NCBI RefSeq assembly: GCF_900240245.1
Contig: NZ_OESQ01000001.1
Coordinates: 3,054,913 to 3,118,912, forward strand
Length of the DNA: 64,000 nt
DNA from: Lachnoclostridium edouardi
Lineage (GTDB): Bacteria > Bacillota > Clostridia > Lachnospirales > Lachnospiraceae
Direction of reading: 5' to 3'
Shown: positions 54,669 to 61,441 of the stretch, one piece after another
Position numbering within the stretch: the first letter of the stretch is position 1
How the letters are laid out: every line of letters begins with the position of its first letter
Program-made: the position numbers and the translations under genes
Notes under the pieces: generated by a model
The model's input: only the letters and a program-made list of their open reading frames with translations
Told to the model about the DNA's origin: nothing
Databases searched by the model: none

Positions 54669-55571
54669 ATGGGTATTGTGACTTCAAAAGAAATTTACGA
54701 AAGATGTTTAAATGAAAATTGGGCGGTAGGCGGCTTTATAGGCTATGATATGGAGATTATGCAAGCAGCTGCAGAGGCGGCCATTAAGGAGAAGGCTCCT
54801 ATTATGATACAGGCCTCCTGCCGAGTTATTGATTATGCGGGAGTGGAATTTTTGCGGAGAATGGCGGATGCAGTAGTGGAGAAATACGGCGTGGATTTAA
54901 TTCTTCATCTGGACCACGGGGATACGGTGGAGCGCTGCAAGCTTTGTATTGACCACGGTTTTACCTCAGTTATGCTGGACTGCATTAATGATTCTTTTGA
55001 GGAAAATGTAAGAAAAACAAAAGAAGTAGCAGAATACGCACACAGCAGGGGAGCAGTGGTGGAAGGGGAAATTTGCCACCCTGTAGAAGGGCCTAAGTTG
55101 TACGAAACAGATGTGGAGGAGGCTGTTTTATATGCAGAATTAACAGGCTGTGATTCTTTGTCAGTTTGCTGCGGCAATGCCCATGATATGAACCCTGATT
55201 ACCCAAAAACGTTAGATGTTGAAAAAATAAAAGAGATACATAGAGTACTTCCGCATATGCCTTTGGTACTTCACGCTACATCCATTTTTCAGGAGGATTT
55301 TGTTTCCAGGGCCAACCAATACGGAGCGTGTATGAAGCAGCCTTTAAATTTCAGCAAGGAAGAGCTTCAGAGCAGTTATCCATACGGAGTATGTAAAATT
55401 AATTCTGCTTTAGACATTAAGATTCTTTATACTACTGCAATTCGTGAATATATGATAAAAAATCCTCAAAATATGGACCCCAGAAAATATTTAAGCTATG
55501 CAAAAAATGAGATCGCCCAGTATATTAAGTATAAACACAGAGAAATTTTCAGGGACAGCGAAAGAATGTAA
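54669..55571 (+). CDS. Class II aldolase-like protein with altered phosphate loop
   Basis: A 300-residue protein of the fructose/tagatose-bisphosphate aldolase class II family. Catalytic Asp82 and zinc ligand His83 (HLDHGD), Glu134 (VEGEI), His172 (GNAHDM) and His202 (VLHATS) line up with the family's metal site. The usual glycine-rich HGGSG loop that grips the phosphate is HATSI (202-206), and the substrate-binding NxDTD is NSALD (245-249). So it is likely a functional aldolase on a different substrate. First gene of the operon, with GGAGAGG upstream; it ends 41 bases before the PTS EIIA. Confidence 0.85.
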   Translation: MGIVTSKEIYERCLNENWAVGGFIGYDMEIMQAAAEAAIKEKAPIMIQASCRVIDYAGVEFLRRMADAVVEKYGVDLILHLDHGDTVERCKLCIDHGFTSVMLDCINDSFEENVRKTKEVAEYAHSRGAVVEGEICHPVEGPKLYETDVEEAVLYAELTGCDSLSVCCGNAHDMNPDYPKTLDVEKIKEIHRVLPHMPLVLHATSIFQEDFVSRANQYGACMKQPLNFSKEELQSSYPYGVCKINSALDIKILYTTAIREYMIKNPQNMDPRKYLSYAKNEIAQYIKYKHREIFRDSERM

Positions 55572-55612
55572 AATATTTTCCACAGGAAGAAAATATTAGG
55601 GAGGAAGCCGGT

Positions 55613-56044
55613 ATGATACATGTAATTATAGTAACTCACGGAAATTTAGGAACAGAGCTTTTAAAGTCGGCAGAAATGATTGCAGGAGAAATAAAAGGGA
55701 TAGACAGTGTCAGCCTGCTAAAAGAGGATAATCCCCTTAGCTTTGAGGAAAAGGTGATTCAGGTGATAGGAAAAGAGGAGGATCAGCTGCTGTTTTTGGC
55801 AGATATTTTTGGGGGAACTCCTTATAATACGGCAGTTTCTCTTTTAAAGAAATGGGACGCCTGGATTGTCACAGGAGTGAATCTGCCTATGGTTTTGGAA
55901 GCTGCCACTACAATAGAGGACGTGGAAAAAGCCAAAGATATGGCAGAAAATTTGCTGAAGGCGTGGTCTGGGAGGATAGTAAGCAGAGAAACTTTGGAAG
56001 TAAAGCCGGAAGAAAAAAATAATTGGGAGGAAGAGGATTTATAA
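55613..56044 (+). CDS. PTS mannose-family EIIA component
   Basis: A 143-residue EIIA-Man-type domain protein. The phosphorylated histidine is His9 in MIHVIIVTHGNLGTELL, and the typical FLADIFGGTPYNTAVSLL motif sits at about residues 61-78. It accepts phosphate from HPr and passes it to EIIB. The C-terminus is acidic and lysine-rich. It is physically separated from EIIB, EIIC and EIID by the two RuMP enzymes, which supports a single functional operon. Confidence 0.93.
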   Translation: MIHVIIVTHGNLGTELLKSAEMIAGEIKGIDSVSLLKEDNPLSFEEKVIQVIGKEEDQLLFLADIFGGTPYNTAVSLLKKWDAWIVTGVNLPMVLEAATTIEDVEKAKDMAENLLKAWSGRIVSRETLEVKPEEKNNWEEEDL

Positions 56045-56062
56045 GGGAAGGAGGGGAAGAAA

Positions 56063-56722
56063 ATGAAACTTCAGATTACTTTGGATATTCTGGAATTAGA
56101 CCAGGCTTTAGAATATTTAGATGAAATTGCTCCCTATGCAGATATTGTGGAGGTGGGAACGCCTTTAAGTTTAATGTATGGAATAGAGGCTGTAAGGAAA
56201 GTGAAGGAAAAATATCCGGAGCTGGTGGTTTTAGACGACATAAAATTATGCGACGGCGGAAAACGTTCTTCTCATGCTTGTCTCAGCAAAGGGGCGGATA
56301 TGATTACTGTGCTGGGAATCAGCGATAAGGCGACGATTCAGGCAGGGATTGAGGAGGCTAATAAGCTGGGGAAAAGAACAGTTGTAGATATGATTCACGC
56401 AGAGAATCTGGAAGAGAAAATCAAACAGGCAGATGACTTGGGAGCTCATGTAATTGGAGTGCATGTAGGAATTGACAGCCAGGCTCACGGAGAAAATCCT
56501 TTAGCGGCTTTAAAAATAGCAAAGGCAAGTGTGAAAAGGGCTGAAATTTCTGTGGCAGGAGGACTAAAGGACGATAGGTATTTAGACCAGATATTAGAGT
56601 ATAAACCAGATATTTTGGTGGTAGGAAACGGTATTAGAAAGGCAGAAAATCCTGCTGATACAGCCAGAAGAATAAAAGAGCGGATGAAGGCTGCAGAGCA
56701 GTTTGGTTATAAGGAAGGCTGA
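56063..56722 (+). CDS. hxlA: 3-Hexulose-6-phosphate synthase (HxlA-like)
   Basis: A 219-residue TIM-barrel enzyme of the HPS/KGPDC family. HPS interconverts ribulose 5-phosphate plus formaldehyde with D-arabino-3-hexulose 6-phosphate. It has ITLDIL (Asp8), VEVGTPL (Glu30), the DxKxxD metal motif D59-I-K-L-C-D64 and VIGVHVGIDSQ (about 131-141); the HVGID form favours HPS over 3-keto-L-gulonate 6-phosphate decarboxylase, which usually has YHR here. The adjacent PHI gene supports this further. Confidence 0.85.
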   Translation: MKLQITLDILELDQALEYLDEIAPYADIVEVGTPLSLMYGIEAVRKVKEKYPELVVLDDIKLCDGGKRSSHACLSKGADMITVLGISDKATIQAGIEEANKLGKRTVVDMIHAENLEEKIKQADDLGAHVIGVHVGIDSQAHGENPLAALKIAKASVKRAEISVAGGLKDDRYLDQILEYKPDILVVGNGIRKAENPADTARRIKERMKAAEQFGYKEG

Positions 56723-56735
56723 GGAGGGAGAAAGA

Positions 56736-57296
56736 ATGGATGGGAAGGAGTACAGGCAGCAGATGATAAAAGAGCTGTCTATTACTTTAACAGGTTTGGA
56801 TGATGGGCAGGTAGAACAAGCGGTAGACCATATTCTCCAGGCTAAAAGGATTTTTTTTGCAGGAGCAGGCAGGGCAGGACTGATGATGAAAGGGTTTGCC
56901 ATGAGGCTTATGCATATGGGATTTTTGTGCCATGTGGCTGGGGACGCCACCACGCCCAGTATTCAGAGAGGAGATCTTTTAATTGTGGCTTCAGGAAAGG
57001 CGGAAACCGTTACCAGCAGCTATTTTGTAGACGTAGCTAAGGAGGCGAGGGCCAGAACACTTGTGATTACGGCAAATCCTCAGGGCACGGTGGCCAGAAA
57101 GGCAGACAGCCTTTTAGTTTTAACAGCTCCTAAATTCCGGGGCGATCCGGACCCGGACAGATTTTCTGTACAGCCAATGGGAAACCGTTTTGAACAAAGC
57201 GCCTTGCTGGCGGCAGATTATATAGTGAAGCTGATTAAAGAAAAAATCAAATTAGATATTCAAGTAATGTACAAAAATCATTCTACATTGGAGTAA
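56736..57296 (+). CDS. hxlB: 6-Phospho-3-hexuloisomerase (HxlB-like)
   Basis: A 186-residue SIS-domain isomerase that converts D-arabino-3-hexulose 6-phosphate to fructose 6-phosphate. Residues about 33-50 are IFFAGAGRAGLMMKGFAM, then TTPSIQRGDLLIVASGKAETVTSSYFV (about 71-97) and a C-terminal SVQPMGNRFEQSALLAADYIV, all close to PHI family consensus. GGAGGGAG precedes ATG 56736. Its 13-base distance from hxlA suggests coordinated synthesis; the pair forms the ribulose monophosphate module. Confidence 0.9.
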   Translation: MDGKEYRQQMIKELSITLTGLDDGQVEQAVDHILQAKRIFFAGAGRAGLMMKGFAMRLMHMGFLCHVAGDATTPSIQRGDLLIVASGKAETVTSSYFVDVAKEARARTLVITANPQGTVARKADSLLVLTAPKFRGDPDPDRFSVQPMGNRFEQSALLAADYIVKLIKEKIKLDIQVMYKNHSTLE

Positions 57297-57320
57297 AAAT
57301 TATATAAGGGGGATTACTTT

Positions 57321-57812
57321 ATGATTATTCATTACAGGGTAGATGAAAGAGTTATCCATGGACAGACTACTACAAAGCTTACAAAGGAAACTACGCTTCA
57401 CGGAATTATTGTAGTGGATGATAAAATTGCGGCAGATCCTTTTATGACTCAGCTGTATAAAACAACTCTTCCTGAATCCATTAAGGTTTACTGCTTTAAT
57501 ACTGAAAAGGCGCTGAGAAAACTGCCGGAGGCAGATGCTTCTCAGAAAAACTATCTGGTGATTTTTAAATATCCCACCACTGCGGCAAAGCTGGTGAGGG
57601 AAGGGTATGATTTATCCTCCCAGTTAAATATTGGCCCTCAAAGCGTGAGAGAGGGCTGTACATTTATTATGCCTATGATAGGTTTGCTGCCGGAGGAAAT
57701 TAAGGCCTTAAATGAAATGGAAGGAGCAGGGATAAAAATTATTTTGAATCCCCAGTTTATGACGCCTAATTATACCTGGAAGGAAGCAAAAACAAAAGTC
57801 AATTTGAAATAA
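57321..57812 (+). CDS. PTS mannose/fructose/sorbose-family EIIB
   Basis: A 163-residue EIIB with the phosphorylated His13 in YRVDERVIHGQTTTKLTKE at its N-terminus and a conserved LNIGPQSVREGCTFIMPMIGLLPEE motif (about 105-130). It transfers phosphate from EIIA to the imported sugar. GGGGG lies before ATG 57321. It is followed by EIIC after 12 bases. Confidence 0.93.
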   Translation: MIIHYRVDERVIHGQTTTKLTKETTLHGIIVVDDKIAADPFMTQLYKTTLPESIKVYCFNTEKALRKLPEADASQKNYLVIFKYPTTAAKLVREGYDLSSQLNIGPQSVREGCTFIMPMIGLLPEEIKALNEMEGAGIKIILNPQFMTPNYTWKEAKTKVNLK

Positions 57813-57824
57813 GGGGGAAAAACT

Positions 57825-58628
57825 ATGTTTTTATTACAATGCGCTCTGGTGGGGATTCTTTATTATATCAGCAATGTGTACTCGTCCTTCGGAGGATTTA
57901 TTGTCAGTAAATATATGCTTCAAAGACCTTTAGTAGGCGGGCTTCTCTGCGGAGTGATTTTTGGAGATATTAAAACAGGGCTGGAAATCGGGGTAGCTTT
58001 ACAGCTGGCGTTTATGGGGGTGTTTGCCGTAGGAGGAGCCATTGCAATGGATGTGGGGACCATTGCATATCCGGCGGCGGCAGTGGCGATTATTAATAAA
58101 ATGGATGCCGGGGCGGCTATTGCTATGGCTGGCACCTTGTCGGTTCTGGCCTCCTATGTATTTCAGCTGGTGAGAGGAGTGAACGTTTATTTCTGCAATC
58201 AGATGAAAAAGGGAATTAAAGAAGTTAATTATAAAAAAATACTTTTTAATTTTATAGTAGGCCCTCAGATATTTCTGTTTCTAATAGAGTTTATGCTGGG
58301 ATTTGTGTTTGTATATTATGGAGCAGGAGCTATTGACAGTCTGATGGCAGCGCTTCCTGAAAAGCTTTTATATGCACTTAGTCAGTTTGCCAGCGTTTTG
58401 CCTGCAGTAGGTATGGCTATGCTGTTAAAATACAATATTACTGATAAATGGCAGTTTGCATTCTTTGTGTTTGGATTTATGCTGTTTTCTGTTATGGGAC
58501 TAAGCTTTATAGCAATTACCATTTTTGCAGTAGTAATTGCATACATGTACTTCCGCACAGGAAATACAGTGCAGATGGCTGGGGCTTCAGGGGGACAGAT
58601 CATAGATGACGATGAGGAGGTGCTGTAA
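57825..58628 (+). CDS. PTS mannose-family EIIC
   Basis: A 267-residue membrane component with about seven to eight helices. The typical EIIC start is LLQCALVGILYYISNVYSSFGGFIVSKYMLQRPLVGGLLCGVIFGDIKTGLEIGVALQLAFMG, including the RPLVGG and FGDIKTG motifs, followed by PAVGMAMLLKYN near the end. It forms the sugar channel with EIID. Substrate cannot be told from sequence. Ends one base before EIID. Confidence 0.92.
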   Translation: MFLLQCALVGILYYISNVYSSFGGFIVSKYMLQRPLVGGLLCGVIFGDIKTGLEIGVALQLAFMGVFAVGGAIAMDVGTIAYPAAAVAIINKMDAGAAIAMAGTLSVLASYVFQLVRGVNVYFCNQMKKGIKEVNYKKILFNFIVGPQIFLFLIEFMLGFVFVYYGAGAIDSLMAALPEKLLYALSQFASVLPAVGMAMLLKYNITDKWQFAFFVFGFMLFSVMGLSFIAITIFAVVIAYMYFRTGNTVQMAGASGGQIIDDDEEVL

Positions 58629-58629
58629 A

Positions 58630-59466
58630 ATGGATGAAAATATAAAAATAATTTCCAGTGAACCATTGACCCAGAAAGAACTGAAAAAATTATTTTGGAG
58701 ATATAACTTATTTTACTCCAGCTGCATTAACTTTGAAAACTGGCACGGCTGTGGATATGCCTACGACATAATACCTCTCTTAAAAAAATATTATAATAAG
58801 GAAGGGCAAAAGCAGGGTATGGAGCGGCATATGGATTTTCATAATAATGAACATACTACTGCCAATATAGTCTGGGGAGTGATGGTGGGAATGGAGGAGC
58901 AGAGGGCGTTAGGGTATAATGTGGAGGAGGATATGATACGCACTACAAAATCAGCCTTAATGGGCCCGGTGGCCGGAATAGGAGACAGCCTGGTTCAGGC
59001 CACGATTCTTCCTTTACTTTTGTCTATTGGAATTTCTCTTACAGGAGATAATTATTCACCCATTGGCACGATTTTTTATTTAATTGCCTCCGGTCTTATA
59101 TTATTTACATACGGATATTTCCTTTTTAAACAGGGGTATAAATTCGGAAGAAATGCTGTCACTATGCTTGCAGGAGGAAACTTAAAGAAAATCCAGGAGG
59201 CGGTTCAGCTGTTTGGGGTGATAGTGATTGGAGCGTTGTCTGCAAACTATGTAAAGCTTAAAACAGCTTTGGCTTTTAAAGCGGCAGAAGGAGCAAAGCC
59301 TACCAGAATTCAGGATATTTTAGACGGAATTTTCCCCAATATGCTTAGTTTATTTTTAATGCTGATCAGCTATTATCTGGTAAGTAAAAGAAAAATGTCA
59401 ATGGTAAAGCTTATTTTAATTTTAGGAGCTTTTACGATTATTTTTGCCCTGACAGGAATTTTATAG
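58630..59466 (+). CDS. PTS mannose-family EIID
   Basis: A 278-residue membrane protein. The N-terminal amphipathic part has LTQKELKKLFWRYNLFYSSCINFENWHGCGYAYDIIPLL; HMDFHNNEHTTANIVWGVMVGMEEQRA carries the family's conserved histidine-rich turn, although the usual NTHP is NNEHT; GPVAGIGDSLVQATILPL is fully conserved. AGGAGGTG ending 14 bases upstream gives ATG 58630 its site; the longer frame starting inside EIIC is unlikely. Last gene of the operon. Confidence 0.92.
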   Translation: MDENIKIISSEPLTQKELKKLFWRYNLFYSSCINFENWHGCGYAYDIIPLLKKYYNKEGQKQGMERHMDFHNNEHTTANIVWGVMVGMEEQRALGYNVEEDMIRTTKSALMGPVAGIGDSLVQATILPLLLSIGISLTGDNYSPIGTIFYLIASGLILFTYGYFLFKQGYKFGRNAVTMLAGGNLKKIQEAVQLFGVIVIGALSANYVKLKTALAFKAAEGAKPTRIQDILDGIFPNMLSLFLMLISYYLVSKRKMSMVKLILILGAFTIIFALTGIL

Positions 59467-59494
59467 TGTTGTATTTCCCTAACTTAGATTGCTA

Positions 59495-59524
59495 TTGACT
59501 AACTCTGGGTATAATAGGTACTAT
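59495..59524 (+). promoter_or_regulatory. Promoter of the FeoA-like gene with half-operator
   Basis: TTGACT (59495-59500), an 18-base spacer and TACTAT (59519-59524). The sequence ATTGACTAACT followed by TGGG or AGGG is shared with the promoter at 60850, and CTAAC is half of the GTTAG-N6-CTAAC repeat. Confidence 0.5.
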
Positions 59525-59555
59525 ATGATTAATATACACAGCAGGAGGGGTTTTT

Positions 59556-59768
59556 ATGGAATCATTGGCAAGTGTAAAAAGTGGGGATATTTGTACTATT
59601 AAGTGGATGATGGGAAATCAGCAGGTAGTGGACTTTATAAAAGGATACCACATTTCAGAGGGGAGCACCATTCAGATTATACAGCAGAGAATGGACAGCG
59701 TAATTATTGGATTTCAGGACGTGCGCCTGGCCATTGGAAGAGAGATTGCTGAAAGAATAAAGGTTTAA
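59556..59768 (+). CDS. FeoA-domain protein
   Basis: A 70-residue stand-alone FeoA-like SH3 domain: SVKSGDICTIKWMMGNQQVVDFIKGYHISEGSTIQIIQQRMDSVIIGFQDVRLAIGREIAERI. No feoB follows, so it may serve another metal function or partner with the FeoB encoded near 14-16 kb. GGAGGGG lies seven bases before ATG 59556. It is convergent with the DtxR-family gene. Confidence 0.85.
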   Translation: MESLASVKSGDICTIKWMMGNQQVVDFIKGYHISEGSTIQIIQQRMDSVIIGFQDVRLAIGREIAERIKV

Positions 59769-59783
59769 AAAACATAAAGATAG

Positions 59784-59829
59784 AAAAATCGGGATCAGCA
59801 CCGCAAAGGCGGCGGCTTCCCGATTTTTT
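59784..59829. terminator. Bidirectional terminator between the FeoA-like and DtxR-family genes
   Basis: AAAAATCGGGA (59784-59794) pairs with TCCCGATTTTT (59818-59828); a GC-rich inner stem CCGC/GCGG lies within. Confidence 0.85.
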
Positions 59830-59867
59830 GACTTCATTGGAAACTGGAGCGCACACTTTTTATATAG

Positions 59868-60254
59868 TCAGCTTTTTTCCGGCAGCTCGTTTCCCCTGGT
59901 AATATGATCTTTAATTGCCTGAAAGCTTTCAGCGCTGACTACGTGCTCAATACGGCAGGCGTCTTCTACAGCAGTTTTCTCGTCAACTCCCAGATAAATC
60001 AGCCACTGGGACAGCATAGAATGACGCTCGTACATGGTTTCAGCGATTTTTTTACCTATGTCAGTGAGAAAAATATGGCCTTCAGAATCCATATGTATAT
60101 ATCCGTTTTCCCTGAGATTTTTCATAGCCACGCTGACGCTGGGCTTGGAAAAAGACAATTCCACGGCAATATCAATAGAGCGGACATAAGGTTTCCTGCG
60201 GCTTATCATTAAAATAGTTTCCAGGTAATTTTCTGCAGATTCCTGTATTTTCAA
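59868..60254 (-). CDS. DtxR-family metal-dependent repressor, iron-type ligands
   Basis: A 128-residue repressor with a winged-helix domain (AVELSFSKPSVSVAMKNLRENGYIHMDSEGHIFLTDIGKKIAE, about 30-72) and a metal/dimerisation domain. Aligned by eye with MntR and DtxR, E12, H78, C100, E103 and H104 fall on ligand positions; C100 in DACRIEHVVS occupies the place of Cys102 in the iron-sensing DtxR, whereas MntR has Glu. No SH3 domain. It probably binds Fe2+ and the GTTAG-N6-CTAAC repeats. It is divergent from the HMA gene, which has such a repeat in the shared region. Confidence 0.9.
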   Translation of the reverse strand: MKIQESAENYLETILMISRRKPYVRSIDIAVELSFSKPSVSVAMKNLRENGYIHMDSEGHIFLTDIGKKIAETMYERHSMLSQWLIYLGVDEKTAVEDACRIEHVVSAESFQAIKDHITRGNELPEKS

Positions 60255-60377
60255 TAGGATTCCTCCTTCCCGAATTTATAGTTAGTCTATCATAATTATG
60301 GAAAAATATCAATTTATGATTGGAAAATGAGAAATTGTTTTCAATTTTGACGATATAAAAATATGGTTGACTTTTTA

Positions 60378-60393
60378 GTTAGCCAGTGCTAAC
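60378..60393 (+). promoter_or_regulatory. Probable DtxR-family operator, HMA/regulator intergenic region
   Basis: GTTAG-CCAGTG-CTAAC, perfect five-base arms, matching the feoB site (GTTAGCCAG start). A TTGACT lies at 60367-60372. It is well placed to control both divergent genes. Confidence 0.65.
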
Positions 60394-60433
60394 CTGAAAC
60401 AAGAAGATAGTTGTATAATAAGGAGGAGTTAGA

Positions 60434-60796
60434 ATGTCAACGGCGATTATTTGTATTATTTTAGTGCTGATAGGTATTGTGGGAGTGAAAAGCTATACCA
60501 AGCGGTTAACTTCCGGATGCTGCGGAGGTTCTGGCGCAAAGCAGGTAAAAAAGGTAAAGGTAACAGACAGGGATTTGTCTCATTATCCGTTTTGCAAGGT
60601 TTTAAAGATTGACGGAATGTCTTGCGGAAACTGTGTAAACAGGGTGGAAAACAGTCTGAACAGTTTAGACGGAGTTTGGGCTCAGGTGGATTTGGCTCAG
60701 GGAGAAGCCAAGGTGTATATGAAGGAAATGAAAGAAGACCAGATGTTAAAAGATACAGTTAAGGAAGCCGGATATACTGTGTATAAAATTCTATAA
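60434..60796 (+). CDS. Membrane-anchored heavy-metal-associated (HMA) domain protein
   Basis: A 120-residue protein: an N-terminal membrane helix (residues 3-18, IICIILVLIGIVGV), a short cysteine/glycine patch SGCCGGSG (27-34), a linker, and an HMA domain with the metal-binding GMSCGNC (C64, C67) and NRVENSLNSLDGV (about 69-82). Extra cysteine C54 is in YPFCKV. It could hand metal to the P1B-type ATPase encoded nearby. AAGGAGG at 60420-60426 precedes ATG 60434. Confidence 0.9.
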   Translation: MSTAIICIILVLIGIVGVKSYTKRLTSGCCGGSGAKQVKKVKVTDRDLSHYPFCKVLKIDGMSCGNCVNRVENSLNSLDGVWAQVDLAQGEAKVYMKEMKEDQMLKDTVKEAGYTVYKIL

Positions 60797-60849
60797 AAAC
60801 AGAAAATTGTCAGTTAATGATAAAATTTTATCATCTAAAATTGTTGCAA

Positions 60850-60879
60850 TTGACTAACTTAGGGTTAGAGAGCTAGTAT
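60850..60879 (+). promoter_or_regulatory. Promoter and operator of the small-peptide/P1B ATPase operon
   Basis: TTGACT (60850-60855), 18-base spacer, TAGTAT (60874-60879). CTAAC-TTAGG-GTTAG (60854-60868), a reversed-orientation inverted repeat of the same pentamers as the other operators, fills the spacer. Confidence 0.55.
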
Positions 60880-60954
60880 AAAGGAGCAATAAGTAAAGTT
60901 GGTGTAAACTTGTACCTGGCAATAGACAGGGAGCTTTCTAAAGGAGTGATACAA

Positions 60955-61035
60955 ATGAAGAAGCATAGATTTTGGGCCTGGGCTATGATTTTCTGTCTGG
61001 CTATGACGCTGTATACAGGTTATAAGCACAAATAG
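60955..61035 (+). CDS. 26-residue membrane peptide
   Basis: A short open frame encoding MKKHRFWAWAMIFCLAMTLYTGYKHK: a basic start, one hydrophobic segment (about 7-21) and a basic end. AAGGAG at 60941-60946, 8 bases upstream, is a strong ribosome site, and a promoter lies 76 bases upstream, so translation is likely. It is followed 25 bases later by the glycine-rich membrane protein. I recall similar tiny proteins near these genes in clostridia but cannot name a family with certainty. Confidence 0.65.
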   Translation: MKKHRFWAWAMIFCLAMTLYTGYKHK

Positions 61036-61060
61036 AGTACATAATTAGGAGGAAAAAGAC

Positions 61061-61354
61061 ATGATGGATATTTTTAAATTAAAAAGACTTGGTATTTTTG
61101 CAGGAGGAGTTTTATTTGGGACAGCAGGTATTAAGGTGCTGGCAAGTAAGGACGCAAAGAAATTTTATATTAACTGCCTAGCAGCAGGGTTAAGAGCAAA
61201 AGACTGCGTTATGACTACAGCTACTAATATTCAGGAAAATGCAGAGGACATTTTGGCTGAGGCAAAGGGAATTAACAGCCAGAGATGTCAGGAAGTATTT
61301 GAGGATCAGTCCTTAGAAGAAGATCAGTGCTGTCAGTCTGAAACAGAAGAATAA
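61061..61354 (+). CDS. Small glycine-rich membrane protein (DUF6110-like, possible FezA)
   Basis: A 97-residue protein. A single hydrophobic segment with glycine spacing (GIFAGGVLFGTAGIKVL, 11-27) is followed by SKDAKKFYINCLAAGLRAKDCVMTTATNIQENAEDILAEAKGIN and a Cys/acidic tail (C39, C49, C76, C90, C91). It resembles what I recall as DUF6110. It is immediately upstream of a P1B ATPase; in Clostridioides difficile the ferrosome operon pairs such an ATPase with a small hydrophobic FezA. Identity with FezA is a hypothesis. AGGAGG at 61048-61053 precedes ATG 61061. Confidence 0.7.
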   Translation: MMDIFKLKRLGIFAGGVLFGTAGIKVLASKDAKKFYINCLAAGLRAKDCVMTTATNIQENAEDILAEAKGINSQRCQEVFEDQSLEEDQCCQSETEE

Positions 61355-61360
61355 TCAGGG

Positions 61361-61395
61361 CCGCTTGGGGAATTATCCTCAGGCGGTATCTTTTT
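61361..61395 (+). terminator. Terminator or attenuator before the P1B ATPase gene
   Basis: CCGCTTGGGGA (61361-61371) pairs with TCCTCAGGCGG (61376-61386) with G-T pairs, loop ATTA, then TATCTTTTT. It lies between two genes probably sharing a promoter, so it may set the ATPase at a lower level. Confidence 0.55.
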
Positions 61396-61441
61396 AAATA
61401 CATATAATATAAATCTGTTTCTGAATGATAGGAGTTTCCAT

